64,000 nucleotides of DNA from Candidatus Thiothrix anitrata (GCF_017901155.1 NZ_CP072800.1:558001-622000), one strand, 5' to 3'. Shown: positions 1-9,361, counted from the stretch's first letter. The notes: generated by a model from the letters alone, not told the origin. Program-made: numbers and translations.

Positions 1-194
1 TCACAGCGGCGCACTTGGCTTTCCAATGCGTTTAAATCGCTCACCTTACGGTCGGCACGGGTAAAAACCTCCGTCCCGTGGCAACTCAAACATTGCGAGG
101 CCGCGAACAGTTTTTTCCCGTTAGCAGGATCACCACCCGCCACGGCAGTCTGCATCAGCAGCAAGCCACTAAAAAATATCAAGACAGCTTTCAT
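1..194 (-). CDS. c-type cytochrome, partial (runs off the left edge)
   Basis: The first 64 or so residues of a secreted c-type cytochrome; the rest lies outside the window. Residues 1-19 form a signal peptide (Lys-2, hydrophobic stretch, Ala-Val-Ala end). A single heme-binding motif CLSCH lies at residues 35-39, preceded by an N-G-K-K-L-F stretch typical of class I cytochromes that begin a helix before the heme. The ATG is at 194. It would act in the periplasm as an electron carrier; the partner enzyme cannot be told from this fragment. The neighbouring protease gene is on the same strand, 12 bp upstream. Confidence 0.75.
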   Translation of the reverse strand, partial: MKAVLIFFSGLLLMQTAVAGGDPANGKKLFAASQCLSCHGTEVFTRADRKVSDLNALESQVRRC

Positions 195-206
195 TTCACT
201 ACTCTT

Positions 207-1445
207 TCAGGGTTGTTGTTGTAAATGCGCAATCCGTATCGCTGCGGGCGGATGCGAATCATAAAACGCCGAATACCAAGGATCAGGTGTCAAGGTACTG
301 GCATTCTCTTTGTAAAGACCTACCAATGCCGCAATCAGTTCCGCACTGCTGGATTGTTCCGCAGCAAACGCATCCGCCTCAAACTCGTGCTTGCGTGACC
401 ACCACGCCATCAACGGCCCGATAAAAAACGTAAACGCCGGACTTACCAATAAAAACAACAACAACGCCATGTAGGTAGAATCCTGCACCCCAAACGCCGC
501 GTAAAACCAAGCCTGCTGCATCAACCACGCCAACACCGCAAATCCTGCCAAGGTCATGCTCATCGACAACACCATGCCTTTCACAATGTGCTTGCGTTTA
601 AAATGCCCCAACTCGTGCGCCAATACCGCCTCAACCTGCGCCGGGGTCAAATGCTTTAACAAGGTATCGAAAAACACAATGCGCTTGTTTTTCCCAAAGC
701 CGGTAAAATACGCATTGCCATGCGCCGAACGCCGCGAACCATCCATTACAAACACGCCGTTGCTGTTAAACCCAGCGCGGGTCAGCAGCGCATCAATCCG
801 CGTCGCCACCTCGCCTTCTTCCAGCGGGTTGAATTTATTAAACAGCGGCGCGATAAATTTCGGGTAAGCCCAAGTCATTAACAACGAAAATGCCGTCAAT
901 GCAGCCCAGGCATACAACCACCAATACGCCCCCGCAAATCCCATCAACCACAATATCAGCATCACAAAAGGCACACCGATCACCAGCGACAGCGCGGTAC
1001 TTTTCAGCAAATCACTCGCAAACGTCAGCGGTGTCATTTTATTAAAACCAAAGCGTTGTTCCAGCACAAAACTGCGATACAACGATGCGGGCAAATCCAG
1101 CACACTGGAAATCAGCAATAAACTCACGATCACCGCCGTACCGGTATACAAATCACTCCAGCCCAAGCTGCGCCACACACTGTCAAGCCAAGCCAAGCCG
1201 CCCGCCAATGTCCAGCCCAATAAAATGACCAAACCCAACACCACCTCAATGCGCCCAAAACCACCCTTGGCCAAGGTATAATCGGCTGCCTTTTGGTGTT
1301 CCACTAAAGTCACTTTATCAGCAAAAGCCACAGGCACAGCGGCACGATGCGCGGCAACATGCTGCTTTTGGCGCAACGACAAATACAGTTGCACCAAGGT
1401 AGACGCAAAGAGAAAAACTAAGAAAAGGTAAGTAAATGTTTGCAT
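207..1445 (-). CDS. M48 family membrane metalloprotease (Ste24-like)
   Basis: An integral-membrane zinc protease of 412 residues, close to the usual length of Ste24/CAAX-protease-1-like proteins. The zinc motif HELGH is near residue 275, and the third ligand lies in H-E-F-E-A-D-A-F-A near residue 350. Several hydrophobic segments precede and surround the motif. In bacteria these enzymes are thought to act in envelope quality control; the substrate is unknown here. The frame stays open 20 codons upstream, but the ATG at 1445 gives a normal first membrane segment and leaves a usable gap to the divergent orn gene, so I prefer it. Confidence 0.85.
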   Translation of the reverse strand: MQTFTYLFLVFLFASTLVQLYLSLRQKQHVAAHRAAVPVAFADKVTLVEHQKAADYTLAKGGFGRIEVVLGLVILLGWTLAGGLAWLDSVWRSLGWSDLYTGTAVIVSLLLISSVLDLPASLYRSFVLEQRFGFNKMTPLTFASDLLKSTALSLVIGVPFVMLILWLMGFAGAYWWLYAWAALTAFSLLMTWAYPKFIAPLFNKFNPLEEGEVATRIDALLTRAGFNSNGVFVMDGSRRSAHGNAYFTGFGKNKRIVFFDTLLKHLTPAQVEAVLAHELGHFKRKHIVKGMVLSMSMTLAGFAVLAWLMQQAWFYAAFGVQDSTYMALLLFLLVSPAFTFFIGPLMAWWSRKHEFEADAFAAEQSSSAELIAALVGLYKENASTLTPDPWYSAFYDSHPPAAIRIAHLQQQP

Positions 1446-1510
1446 GGTATATCTGTTAGAATTTCGGATTCCCCAAAGTTTAAGCAAGTCTAGGCAAAGC
1501 AGCAAAATAT

Positions 1511-2056
1511 ATGGCTATAAATCAGGAAAATTTAATCTGGATTGATCTGGAAATGACCGGATTGGACAGTTTCAACGATGTCATTATCGAAATCGCCACC
1601 ATCGTCACCGACAAACACCTCAATATTCTCGGCGAAGGCCCAGTGATTGCCATCCACCAGCCGGATGAAGCCCTCGCAAAAATGGACGACTGGAATCAAA
1701 AACAACACGGTGGTTCGGGTTTGGTAGCGCGGGTACAAGCGAGTCAATGGAGCGCACGCGCGGCGGAACTGGCAACACTGGAATTTCTGCGCGAATACGT
1801 TCCGGCTGGGGCATCACCGATGTGTGGCAATACCATTTGCCAAGACCGGCGTTTTTTAGCACGACACATGCCAGAATTAGAGAAATTCTTCCACTACCGC
1901 CATTTGGATGTCAGCACTCTGAAAGAATTAGCTAACCGCTGGAAACCCGGCCTAGCCGAGGGCTTTAAGAAAGAATCGCGGCATCTGGCAATGGATGACA
2001 TCCTCGACTCGATTGAAGAACTGAAGTTTTACCGCGAACATTTTATTCGGCTTTAA
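1511..2056 (+). CDS. orn: oligoribonuclease
   Basis: A 3'-5' exoribonuclease that finishes RNA decay by hydrolysing 2-5 nt oligoribonucleotides in the cytoplasm. Its 181 residues match the family length exactly. The DEDD signature begins with I-D-L-E-M-T-G-L-D at residues 11-19, and the C-terminal part has the family's H-L-A-M-D-D-I motif. It is divergent from the M48 gene (about 65 bp between starts). Its stop overlaps the 3' end of the convergent gloB gene by 4 bp. Orn is usually a single-copy core gene in gammaproteobacteria. Confidence 0.96.
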   Translation: MAINQENLIWIDLEMTGLDSFNDVIIEIATIVTDKHLNILGEGPVIAIHQPDEALAKMDDWNQKQHGGSGLVARVQASQWSARAAELATLEFLREYVPAGASPMCGNTICQDRRFLARHMPELEKFFHYRHLDVSTLKELANRWKPGLAEGFKKESRHLAMDDILDSIEELKFYREHFIRL

Positions 2057-2832
2057 TCGTACTCGGTATCTTTCCAAATCCGCAGTACTGCGAAAATATC
2101 TGCCGGGGTATGGGTTTCCCGCCCCGCGATTTCTTCGGCTTTCACAATCACTTCGGGGATGTGGGTGCGCAAAAACGGATTGGTGTCGAATTCATCCCCC
2201 AAGGTAAACGGCACAGTAGCACGACCTGAATCCAGCAATTCCCAACACGATTGCAAGCGCACTGCCAGCGCGGCATTATCCGGCTCCACCCATTTCGCAA
2301 AGCCGATGTTATCCACGGTGTATTCATGGGTGCAATACACCAAGGTTTCGGCGGGTAACTGCGCAATGCGTTGTAATGATTGGTGTAAATCGCCCAGCGT
2401 GCCGTCAAACACCCGCCCACAGCCGCAACCAAACAAGGTATCACCACAGAACAAACTGTCTTCACCGTAATAGGCGATATGCCCTGCGGTATGCCCCGGC
2501 ACATCCATCACCGTGAAACTCAGCCCCAATTCTTCCAGTGTCACCTGCTGACCTTCGCCCAAGGCACGAGTCATGTGCGCAATATACTCACTGGCAGGGC
2601 CGTAAACCGGCAAACCGGGGTAAGCTTCCAACAGCTTTTCAATACCGCCGGTATGATCACGGTGGTGGTGGGTAATTAAAATCGCTACGGGCGACATATT
2701 GCGCCGTTGCAATTCATCAATCACTGGCTGGGCATCACCCGGATCCACCACCGCTGCGAACTGACGCTGCTCGTTGGTAATCAACCAAATGTAATTGTCC
2801 GTAAAAGCTGGGACAGAAATCACCTGAATCAT
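2053..2832 (-). CDS. gloB: hydroxyacylglutathione hydrolase (glyoxalase II)
   Basis: A metallo-beta-lactamase-fold thioesterase that hydrolyses S-lactoylglutathione to lactate and glutathione, the second step of methylglyoxal detoxification. The metal motif THHHRDH is at residues 54-60; further ligands are visible in G-H-T-A-G-H and G-D-T-L-F. The protein has 259 residues, normal for the family. The ATG at 2832 is chosen because a GAGGTG Shine-Dalgarno sits just upstream; two longer in-frame starts lack one. Glyoxalase I (gloA) is in the same window at 16540, but not in the same operon. Confidence 0.93.
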   Translation of the reverse strand: MIQVISVPAFTDNYIWLITNEQRQFAAVVDPGDAQPVIDELQRRNMSPVAILITHHHRDHTGGIEKLLEAYPGLPVYGPASEYIAHMTRALGEGQQVTLEELGLSFTVMDVPGHTAGHIAYYGEDSLFCGDTLFGCGCGRVFDGTLGDLHQSLQRIAQLPAETLVYCTHEYTVDNIGFAKWVEPDNAALAVRLQSCWELLDSGRATVPFTLGDEFDTNPFLRTHIPEVIVKAEEIAGRETHTPADIFAVLRIWKDTEYD

Positions 2833-2904
2833 GCTACACCTCAACCGTTGACGTTCACTCGCCCATTCAACTATAGCTTGCGCAGACTTATCATCGCATA
2901 TTTA

Positions 2905-4509
2905 CTACATCCCCCACACCCCAATAATCCGCTCTTGCCAACTTTCCTGCCGCTGCCACACTTTATCTTCCCATGAGGTGTTGGGGTTACGGTCAAAAAT
3001 GATCAAATACATTTCCTGCGCACCGCATTGATCCGCATAGCCAGCGGTTTGTTCCAGCCCTTCGGCAAGGGTAGCGGGCAAGCCTTTGTGCAACAGTTTT
3101 AGTTCCAACACCACGCGCTGCACCTCACCGTAAAAGCCTTGTTCTTCATCCAAAGGCCACTCGATCAATAGGTCAGTACGTTTGCGCCCTAATCCGTACT
3201 CACGGTTGATGCGCCCACCGCCATTGATAATCCGCTGCAAAAAAGCTTGCAACAGCAGTTGCGGCCCTGCTTCCTTATAATCAAACCGTTCCAACCAACT
3301 TTCGGCATTCTCACGAAAGAATTGCTGGAAAGCATTTAACAACTTCGGCATATCCACGTGCCGTTGCGCAGTCAGATACCACGCTTGATTTTGGGTAATC
3401 GCCATCTGGCTACCCCACGACAGTTCACGTGGAATCACTTCCTGATAAATGCGGTTAGTGATGCTGATAGCCCCGTTGCGGGCGCGTTCGATCAACCCCA
3501 GGTCTTGCACATATTCCACATCATCCGGGTTAAGCGACTGGTCACTGTCTGCACCTTTGAGCATCGGTTCAATCACCGAACGTACTCGCGCTTCTTTGAG
3601 TTTGTCAGATAATTGCGCAAGGTGTGTCGTGCGGGAATAAATCAGACGCTCCCGCGCAGCACGGTAACGTTCCAGGGTAATCGGCGTGGTGCGGTCACGG
3701 GCGGTTTTATCCTCCCACGTCAATTCATTTCCCAAGGCATTAACCAGCCAGGGCTGACCGTGAGTGTCTTCCCAAAGTTCAGCAAAGATTTCAGAGCAAA
3801 AAACTTGTCCAGTGGCGGCGGTATGTTGCGCATAAAGGGCTTCGACTTCGGCACGACTCAAGCTTCCCATCACCAACGATTTAGCTTTCACATTGAAAGC
3901 ACTACCCCCGGTAATGATTTCATGATGCGAAGTATGGATGCGGTAGTCACGCACATCCCGCACGCCACACAGGATGACGCTTTGCACAAACGGTACACCG
4001 GGACGCCCGATATAGCCTTCACGTAATTGGCGCAATAATGAAATCAGCGTATCGCCAACCAAGGCATCCACTTCGTCGATCATCAATACAATAGGCAAAG
4101 CCGCTTGTTGCGCCCAGCGGCTCAAACCCGCTTTAAACACACCCGTTGCACCGTGTTTTTCCCACAACTCCTCACGCCATTGGTTGAAACAATCATTGTG
4201 CAAACGGTAATAGGCACTATCTGCCAATGCCCCCCAAATGGCTCGCATTCCTAAACTCACATCACCACGGGCGGCTTGTGCCGACTCAACATTGATATAC
4301 AGCGCGATGTATTCACCCGACTGGTTCAAGGTATCCGTCATCGCCAATAAGGTGCTGGTCTTACCTGTTTGACGCGGTGCGTGCAGCACGAAAAACTTTT
4401 TAGCGTCAATGAGGGAGGAAATTTCATCCCAATCCATGCGTTGCATGGGGTCGATGCAGTAATGCTCACTAGCGATAACCGGGCCGGTGGTGTTGAAATG
4501 TCTGGACAT
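2905..4509 (-). CDS. AAA-like ATPase with C-terminal PD-(D/E)XK nuclease-like domain
   Basis: A 534-residue protein with a P-loop APRQTGKT at residues 44-51 and a Walker B-like L-M-I-D-E-V-D near residue 145, so an ATPase of the AAA/STAND-like group. Near the C terminus R-T-D-L-L-I-E-W is followed about 20 residues later by V-L-E-L-K, the spacing of a PD-(D/E)XK nuclease core. This pairing of an ATPase with a restriction-nuclease-like tail is common in uncharacterised bacterial proteins often listed as AAA-like domain proteins, many in mobile or accessory DNA. No partner gene is adjacent. A defence or DNA-transaction role is possible but unproven. Confidence 0.7.
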   Translation of the reverse strand: MSRHFNTTGPVIASEHYCIDPMQRMDWDEISSLIDAKKFFVLHAPRQTGKTSTLLAMTDTLNQSGEYIALYINVESAQAARGDVSLGMRAIWGALADSAYYRLHNDCFNQWREELWEKHGATGVFKAGLSRWAQQAALPIVLMIDEVDALVGDTLISLLRQLREGYIGRPGVPFVQSVILCGVRDVRDYRIHTSHHEIITGGSAFNVKAKSLVMGSLSRAEVEALYAQHTAATGQVFCSEIFAELWEDTHGQPWLVNALGNELTWEDKTARDRTTPITLERYRAARERLIYSRTTHLAQLSDKLKEARVRSVIEPMLKGADSDQSLNPDDVEYVQDLGLIERARNGAISITNRIYQEVIPRELSWGSQMAITQNQAWYLTAQRHVDMPKLLNAFQQFFRENAESWLERFDYKEAGPQLLLQAFLQRIINGGGRINREYGLGRKRTDLLIEWPLDEEQGFYGEVQRVVLELKLLHKGLPATLAEGLEQTAGYADQCGAQEMYLIIFDRNPNTSWEDKVWQRQESWQERIIGVWGM

Positions 4510-4575
4510 GAATCTGCCTACCGTGAGTTCTCAATGACATCCATTGTAGCAGAAACCCACCACCCGCTAACCGCC

Positions 4576-5615
4576 TCATTCCCTTAGCAACGCCTGTACA
4601 TCCGGGTTGAAACACTCCCGCACCCAATCCGCGTAGCGAGTACGCAACACACATTGCTGATAGAAAAATTGTAATGCCGCCCACGGCTCAGCCGCAGCGT
4701 GTTCAGTCGTCAACGTTTGATGCGCAATATCCAACAAACTCAGTGCATCGTGTACCAACGGCACACCTTGGTAGTAATGCTTATACAGCGTTTCCGCAAA
4801 CTCCCGGTTATTGACCTCCACATGGGTAAAGTGTTTCGCGTTATCGGGAAACAACAAGGTCACGACACCACTGTCGGCATTAATATTCATACACGGATCG
4901 CTCAAACGTGAATCCAGATGCGAGGGTATGAAATACAGCCGCCGGTAAATGCTCGAACTGAAATAATCCCGCATCCGCTCCAGAATCCGAATCTTCGCCT
5001 GCTTGCTGTCTTTACCCGTCGGTGCGAACAAAAAACTGATCAATACTTCTAACGGGTAAAACTCAATATGCTCCGCATCCGGTAAGGCCAGTTGTGAACA
5101 GCACTCAAAACACGTATCAGATGCGAAAAACCCGCTCGGAAACGCAGCGCACACAAAAAAGTGCCCCGTATCAAGGGATTGACACAACGAGGTGTGCGCG
5201 TATTCCGCAACAGTTCCGCAGTTCCGCAGTTCCGCAGTTCCGCAGTTCCGCAGTTCCGCAGTTCCGCAGTTCCGCAGTTCCGCAGTTCCGCAGTTCCGCA
5301 CAACTTAATTTCGCTTTTACCAACAGCCTGCAAACCATCACCCAGCAAATCCAGTGGAGCAACACCGAAAAAACTACTGATCGCAAACAAATGTAAAATA
5401 CTCAAATCCGCATTGCCCAGCTCCAAATCCGACACCATCGACTGTGTTAACGCCTCCGACGACCGGAACATCGGCAACTTCACCCGCATGTGTTCATTCA
5501 CCTGCTCGGCAAAATCCATCTGGCGTAACTGATGTTGCTCACGTAACTCCCGTAAACGTTTACCGCTCTGTGGTCTTAATCGCCTAACTTTCTCTTTCTT
5601 TTCCATGACACTCAC
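4576..5615 (-). CDS. XRE-type regulator, frameshifted by an 8-bp tandem repeat (phase-variable, currently OFF)
   Basis: One gene read in two frames. From the GTG at 5615 (or the in-frame ATG at 5606) the N-terminal half has a helix-turn-helix of the XRE/Cro type, about residues 19-90. It then enters eleven copies of an 8-bp repeat (5213-5300) that encode the octapeptide CGTAELRN in every frame. In this sequence the frame leaves the repeat into a 60-residue out-of-frame tail and stops at 5049, giving 188 residues. The natural C-terminal domain, about 215 residues ending at 4576, lies in another frame. Losing one unit (10 copies) or gaining two (13) would join the halves into about 343 residues. 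The C-terminal family is unknown to me. It is divergent from the adhesin locus at 6040. Confidence 0.8.
5213..5300. repeat. 8-bp microsatellite, 11 perfect units, inside the regulator gene
   Basis: Eleven uninterrupted copies of GTTCCGCA (plus strand), 88 bp. Because 8 is not a multiple of 3, each gain or loss by slipped-strand pairing shifts the reading frame of the regulator. Copy numbers 7, 10 and 13 restore the frame; the 11 seen here do not. A degenerate copy lies just outside at 5202-5209. Confidence 0.97.
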
Positions 5616-5659
5616 CGAACTCCTCGCGCTTTAGCTCTCACTTGAAGCCTACCATTTAA

Positions 5660-5681
5660 AGTGTAAAGGCCGGTTTACACT
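5660..5681. promoter_or_regulatory. candidate operator: 8-bp inverted repeat
   Basis: Arms AGTGTAAA and TTTACACT are perfect and separated by the six bases GGCCGG. The site lies 45-66 bp upstream of the regulator start, where XRE-type regulators commonly bind to control themselves. That this protein binds here is inference. Confidence 0.5.
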
Positions 5682-5807
5682 CATGAAAAAAAGATGAAAA
5701 CCCTTGTCAAAGATCAACGAAACATAGAAATAAACAAGCAATATCAAAGTATTACGTCAAATATTGCGTTTAACATTTGGTAAGTTATTTTACGTATGGA
5801 GCCTAAA

Positions 5808-5836
5808 TTGACGTTGAAAAATCCTTTCAGGATAAA
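5808..5836 (+). promoter_or_regulatory. candidate sigma-70 promoter of the adhesin locus
   Basis: A -35 box TTGACG (5 of 6 matches) and a -10 box GATAAA (4 of 6) are separated by 17 bp and face the adhesin genes. The predicted leader would be about 195 nt before the ATG at 6040. No experimental support is available. Confidence 0.4.
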
Positions 5837-6039
5837 TTCATTATGAGCGGTAACAAAATATTTAATGTGTGCCATATTCATTTCCGAATCAGTGCGCCAC
5901 TTCTAAGCAGAATGAGTGTCTTGCGAAGGGGTTAACTGCTTTATCTAGTTATTTTATCGCTTGCTGACGGGCTAGTGGGGCTAACAACCAGCCGATGCAA
6001 TGCCTGATATTTAGTTCAATCTCACACGAGGAAAACACG

Positions 6040-7032
6040 ATGCAACACATGAAACTCAAACTCGCCGCTGCCATCACCGCAGCGTTGCTGGCAGGCTCAG
6101 TCCAAGCTGAGACATGGGAAATCACCCAAACCACCACCCCCGGTGCAGCCACTACAATGTCACAAGACGGTGCAACTGCTGCTGGTTCAGTCCAAGGCAT
6201 GAACGTCATCAAATCCACAACTGCTACCGTTAACCAAGCTGCTACTGGCACAGCGCAAACAGCAGCAGTTACAGGCTTAACTACGCTTAATCAAACAGGC
6301 ACCACAGAGAACTCTACTCAAGCACTCAACTACATTAGCGTAGATACTATTGGTGCTACAGGAGCATTCGCTCAAAGTGAAACAGGAACCTTGGGTGCCA
6401 CTTTGAATCAAACAGCAACTGGAACCGGCGGCAACACCCAAGCTGTTAACACAGCTACTGCAACCACCGAGATCACAACTCTGACCCAATCTAATGGGGG
6501 AGGACCAGTTGAATTAAATCAAACTGCTGCTGCCGTGGATGGCATTCAAGCAGTCAACAATGCAGAAAGCGCAGTACTTGGCACTATTGATCAAGATGTA
6601 ACATCTACCACTTTGGGCTTGGTTCAAACTGGTGGTAGCGGCAAGACTCAAGCAGGTAACAGGGCAGTAAGTGAAGGGGCTGTTACCGAAATTACTCAAA
6701 CCGTCACTCCTTCTGGAGCAGTCACCCTTGGGCAAAATGGTACAGCACTCTCAACACAAGCTGGTAACCTATTAGATTTGACGGGCTCAGATGGTGCTTT
6801 AGCTGACGGCACACAAGAGTTTACTGCTACCGCAGGTGTAACCATGACTCAAGGTACAACAAGTGCGGTAGAGACATCTGTACAAGCTGGTAACGCAACA
6901 CTCACCGGAGCGAATAATGCAGACGGTAATGTATTGGTTCAATCGTTGTCAGCAGCAACTTTGGCGATGACCCAAACAGATGCAACAACCTCTATCCAAG
7001 CAGCCAACTATTTAGGTGGGTTGCCGCAGTAA
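6040..7032 (+). CDS. secreted curlin/holdfast-like repeat protein, 8 repeats
   Basis: A 330-residue protein with a clear signal peptide (residues 1-22, ending V-Q-A) followed by a mature start E-T-W-E-I-T-Q. The rest is about eight repeats of 38-40 residues. Each contains a hydrophobic-x-Q step and then a motif of the form S/T-x-Q-A-x-N, rich in Thr, Gln, Asn, Gly and Ala. This resembles the Gln/Asn ladder of curli subunits and other beta-solenoid amyloids, though it is not a standard curlin repeat. The last repeat ends a few residues before the C terminus with A-N-Y. The ATG follows a GAGGAAA Shine-Dalgarno. It is the first gene of the adhesin locus and probably a major extracellular subunit; function is inferred from context. 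Confidence 0.7.
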   Translation: MQHMKLKLAAAITAALLAGSVQAETWEITQTTTPGAATTMSQDGATAAGSVQGMNVIKSTTATVNQAATGTAQTAAVTGLTTLNQTGTTENSTQALNYISVDTIGATGAFAQSETGTLGATLNQTATGTGGNTQAVNTATATTEITTLTQSNGGGPVELNQTAAAVDGIQAVNNAESAVLGTIDQDVTSTTLGLVQTGGSGKTQAGNRAVSEGAVTEITQTVTPSGAVTLGQNGTALSTQAGNLLDLTGSDGALADGTQEFTATAGVTMTQGTTSAVETSVQAGNATLTGANNADGNVLVQSLSAATLAMTQTDATTSIQAANYLGGLPQ

Positions 7033-7118
7033 TTGGCAGTATCTACTTAATGCTTACCTACAGGGGATGCCCATCATCCTCTGTAGCCTCGGTTTCAGTT
7101 TAGAGGGCGAAACTATTT

Positions 7119-7492
7119 ATGTGCGTTACCATCAATCGCTTTTTAGTAGGTTTGTTGCTGGCCATCAGCAGTCCATTACTACTAGCTGATAACCAGTTAT
7201 GGCCTTCGTTTCCGTCTATTCCACCCTCTTACCAAGTACTACGACCTCAAACCATGGTGAAAAATGCCAAGGTCAATTTTCCTGCTTATGTTGTTGAACA
7301 AACCAATGGCTATCGGGTAACAGCACCCGACGGCAATGAGTTAATTGTAGACAGCATTACCCAACCCAAGTGTGCCTTTTATGGCACGTATGTTAACACG
7401 GATGAAGATGGCTACTTAGGTATGGGGGAAATACCACACCTATCGTCAGCGATGTTTATATCGGCGAGGTGAACTTTGAAAACTGCCAATAA
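7119..7492 (+). pseudogene. HfaA-like small secreted protein, frameshifted near its end
   Basis: An N-terminal signal peptide is followed by a compact domain containing N-G-Y-R-V-T and D-G-N-E-L-I-V-D. The frame as given stops at 7472 with an implausible tail. From 7430 the -1-shifted frame instead reads N-T-T-P-I-V-S-D-V-Y-I-G-E-V-N-F-E-N-C-Q and stops at 7492. One extra G in the five-G run at 7424-7428 would join the two, giving 124 residues. Size, signal peptide and position directly before a CsgG/HfaB-like gene fit the holdfast protein HfaA of Caulobacter, but I cannot confirm homology by eye. Its restored end overlaps the next gene's start by 17 bp. Confidence 0.5.
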
Positions 7493-8590
7493 ATTGCGTT
7501 CAGCAATCATTAAAACGACTTCACTAACCGTGTTGGCTGGCAGCCTAACGTTGTTGTCTGCCTGCTCTGGACACACGCTGAAAATTCAGAATGACTTTAA
7601 GGAAACCCCCGAAATCAGCCGCAGCAATATGAGCAATGCGATTGGCTGTATGTCTACTGCCTTACGTAAAAGTGATTCTAACAATGCGTATGTTTTTCTG
7701 GTTCGGGACATTAACGATGGAACAGTAAAGGAAGGGCCTTATCAAGATAGCCCTTTATCCGATGCGGGTCGCATTCAGATGCTGAATATACTCAGTGACC
7801 ATCTTAATCCACAGGTTGGTTTGGTCACAGACAATTTCCCTTTGATGTTTAGCCAAACAGGTAAAGAAGATTCTGGATTAAACCGTTTTGGCTTACCAGC
7901 ACCTCAAAATTTAGATGTTTTCATGTCTGCTTATCATGGGATCATTCAAAATGCCAGACAATCCAAGGGACTGTCTGCTGCCAGCAATATTATCCCATTG
8001 GTAGTAAGCGGCTCTTTTACCCGCTTTGATTCGGATAACTTAAGCCAAGAAGGCATGGGCAAAACTTAGGTAGCCGCACTAAACGCCTAGCGGAGAATGA
8101 ACTGGATGACATCTGGAATAAAACAACGGGTGAAGCCAGCATGGGGAATACATCCTCAGCACGTTCCATGTCACTCGTTGTGAATCTGACAGACCCCCGT
8201 AATAACCTTATTGTTTCATCTCAGTCATTCGACCTGATTTTCTATCGTGACAATAAAACTTTCCGCCTACGTATTGGTGTCGGGGATGGCTACTACGGTA
8301 TTTCCAAAGACTATGTAACCGTTGAGGGCGTTCACGGCGCACAAAAAACATTAATAGACGCAGCAGCGTTTTGGCTGTTGAACAAAGCATATGGCGGACA
8401 AACCGATTTCGGTGCTTGTTTTAGTGACTCCCAGCGTAAATTAACTATGACCAGTGCTCAACTTGCCCAGATCAGTGCCGAAAATCGTGCTGCACAACAA
8501 GCATTAGCAGACAAGGCGGCAAAAGCCAGAAAAGAAAAGAATGATGAAAAAGATGATGAGCTGAAAAAAAATCGTCGCCGGATGCCGTGA
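7476..8590 (+). pseudogene. CsgG/HfaB-like outer-membrane secretion lipoprotein, frameshifted
   Basis: The product starts at TTG 7476, six bases after a GAGG Shine-Dalgarno. A lipobox L-S-A-C marks it as a lipoprotein. The segment V-V-S-G-S-F-T-R-F-D-S-D-N resembles the CsgG strand just before its conserved glycines. The C-terminal half has S-M-S-L-V-V-N-L-T-D-P-R and G-A-Q-K-T-L-I-D-A-A-A-F-W-L-L, also CsgG-like, then a charged tail. The frame stops at 8069 after E-G-M-G-K-T; one extra G in the GGG at 8062 or nearby would read on as E-G-M-G-Q-N-L-G-S-R and continue to 8590 (371 residues). CsgG-family proteins form the channel that exports curli, and HfaB does so for holdfast anchors. Confidence 0.7.
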
Positions 8591-8600
8591 GTAAACCGCA

Positions 8601-9346
8601 ATGAAGTTGTCACCCATGCCATCATCATATTCAGTGCTTTCGCGTTAGGCAGCACTGCTAGCTATGCTGATGGTTGGGATATTACCCAATCAGTGACAAC
8701 TAATGCGTTGACAACATTGACCCAGCACAATACAACCAATGCGATTCAAGCACTTAATGCCATTAATCTTGATGCTAGCAGCAACGTTAATCGTGCCGAT
8801 CAATCCGTCCAAACTGGCGGAAATGCGCTAGAACTAACGCAAAGTGGGGAAGGCAGCAACAACAAGCAAGCAGCTAACCTAGTTATTGCAGGTTATATCA
8901 ACAATGCTTCACAAACTGTCAGTGATGTTGGCGCAGTTTCCATTACACATACCGGAGCAAATAGCAATAATATCCAAGCACTCAATATGGCGATAGCGAC
9001 AGGTTCAAGCGGCACACAAGTCAATGGACTAACACAAAGTGTTAATGCAGCGTCAGTCAGTTTCAACATTGATGGGGGAACTGGAAATATACAAGCTGGT
9101 AACTATTTGCAAGCCAATTCAGCAGACGATGTGACACAACAGTTCATCGTAACGGGTAACGTTACCTACGCAGGTACTGGCACAAATAACCTTCAGGCTG
9201 GCAATGCCGTCATTAAAGAAACGGGTGGGGCAAGCATTACCAATCTCACCCAAACCTTTTCTGCTAATAACGTGAATACCAGTTATTCAGATAGTTTTGG
9301 CAGCGGCTCGATAAAAGCTGCTAATTATTTCTCAACTCGATTGTAA
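8601..9346 (+). pseudogene. secreted curlin/holdfast-like repeat protein, frameshifted in its signal peptide
   Basis: The mature part begins D-G-W-D-I-T-Q and carries six repeats with the motif S/N-x-Q-A-x-N, ending in A-A-N-Y-F close to the C terminus, as in its neighbours. The signal peptide, A-I-I-I-F-S-A-F-A-L-G-S-T-A-S-Y-A, is in frame with the repeats but has no start codon. The only ATG (8601) is one frame off and stops early. One extra C in the CCC run at 8613-8615 would join M-K-L-S-P to the signal peptide and give 248 residues. As written, translation could start only at an internal GTG at 8693 without export signal. Same family as the genes at 6040 and 9362. Confidence 0.65.
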
Positions 9347-9361
9347 TTAAGGTATCTGACA

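Larger units (their letters stand above)
5616..6039. other. divergent control region between the phase-variable regulator and the adhesin locus
   Basis: A 424-bp AT-rich gap between two divergent transcription units. It holds a GTGTAAA-type inverted repeat close to the regulator start and a sigma-70-like promoter facing the adhesin genes, both listed separately. A possible 30-codon reading frame from an ATG at 5844 has no Shine-Dalgarno and I do not call it a gene. Nothing else is recognisable. Confidence 0.5.

Noticed and set aside
5213-5300. Possible CRISPR-like array
   Set aside because: Units are 8 bp with no spacers; it is a simple tandem repeat within a gene.
5171-5386. Third frame through the 8-bp repeat, also giving the CGTAELRN peptide
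   Set aside because: Its parts outside the repeat are not protein-like; any frame through an 8-bp repeat gives the same octapeptide.
5844-5936. 30-codon frame in the leader of the adhesin locus
   Set aside because: No Shine-Dalgarno and no recognisable product; kept only as a remark.
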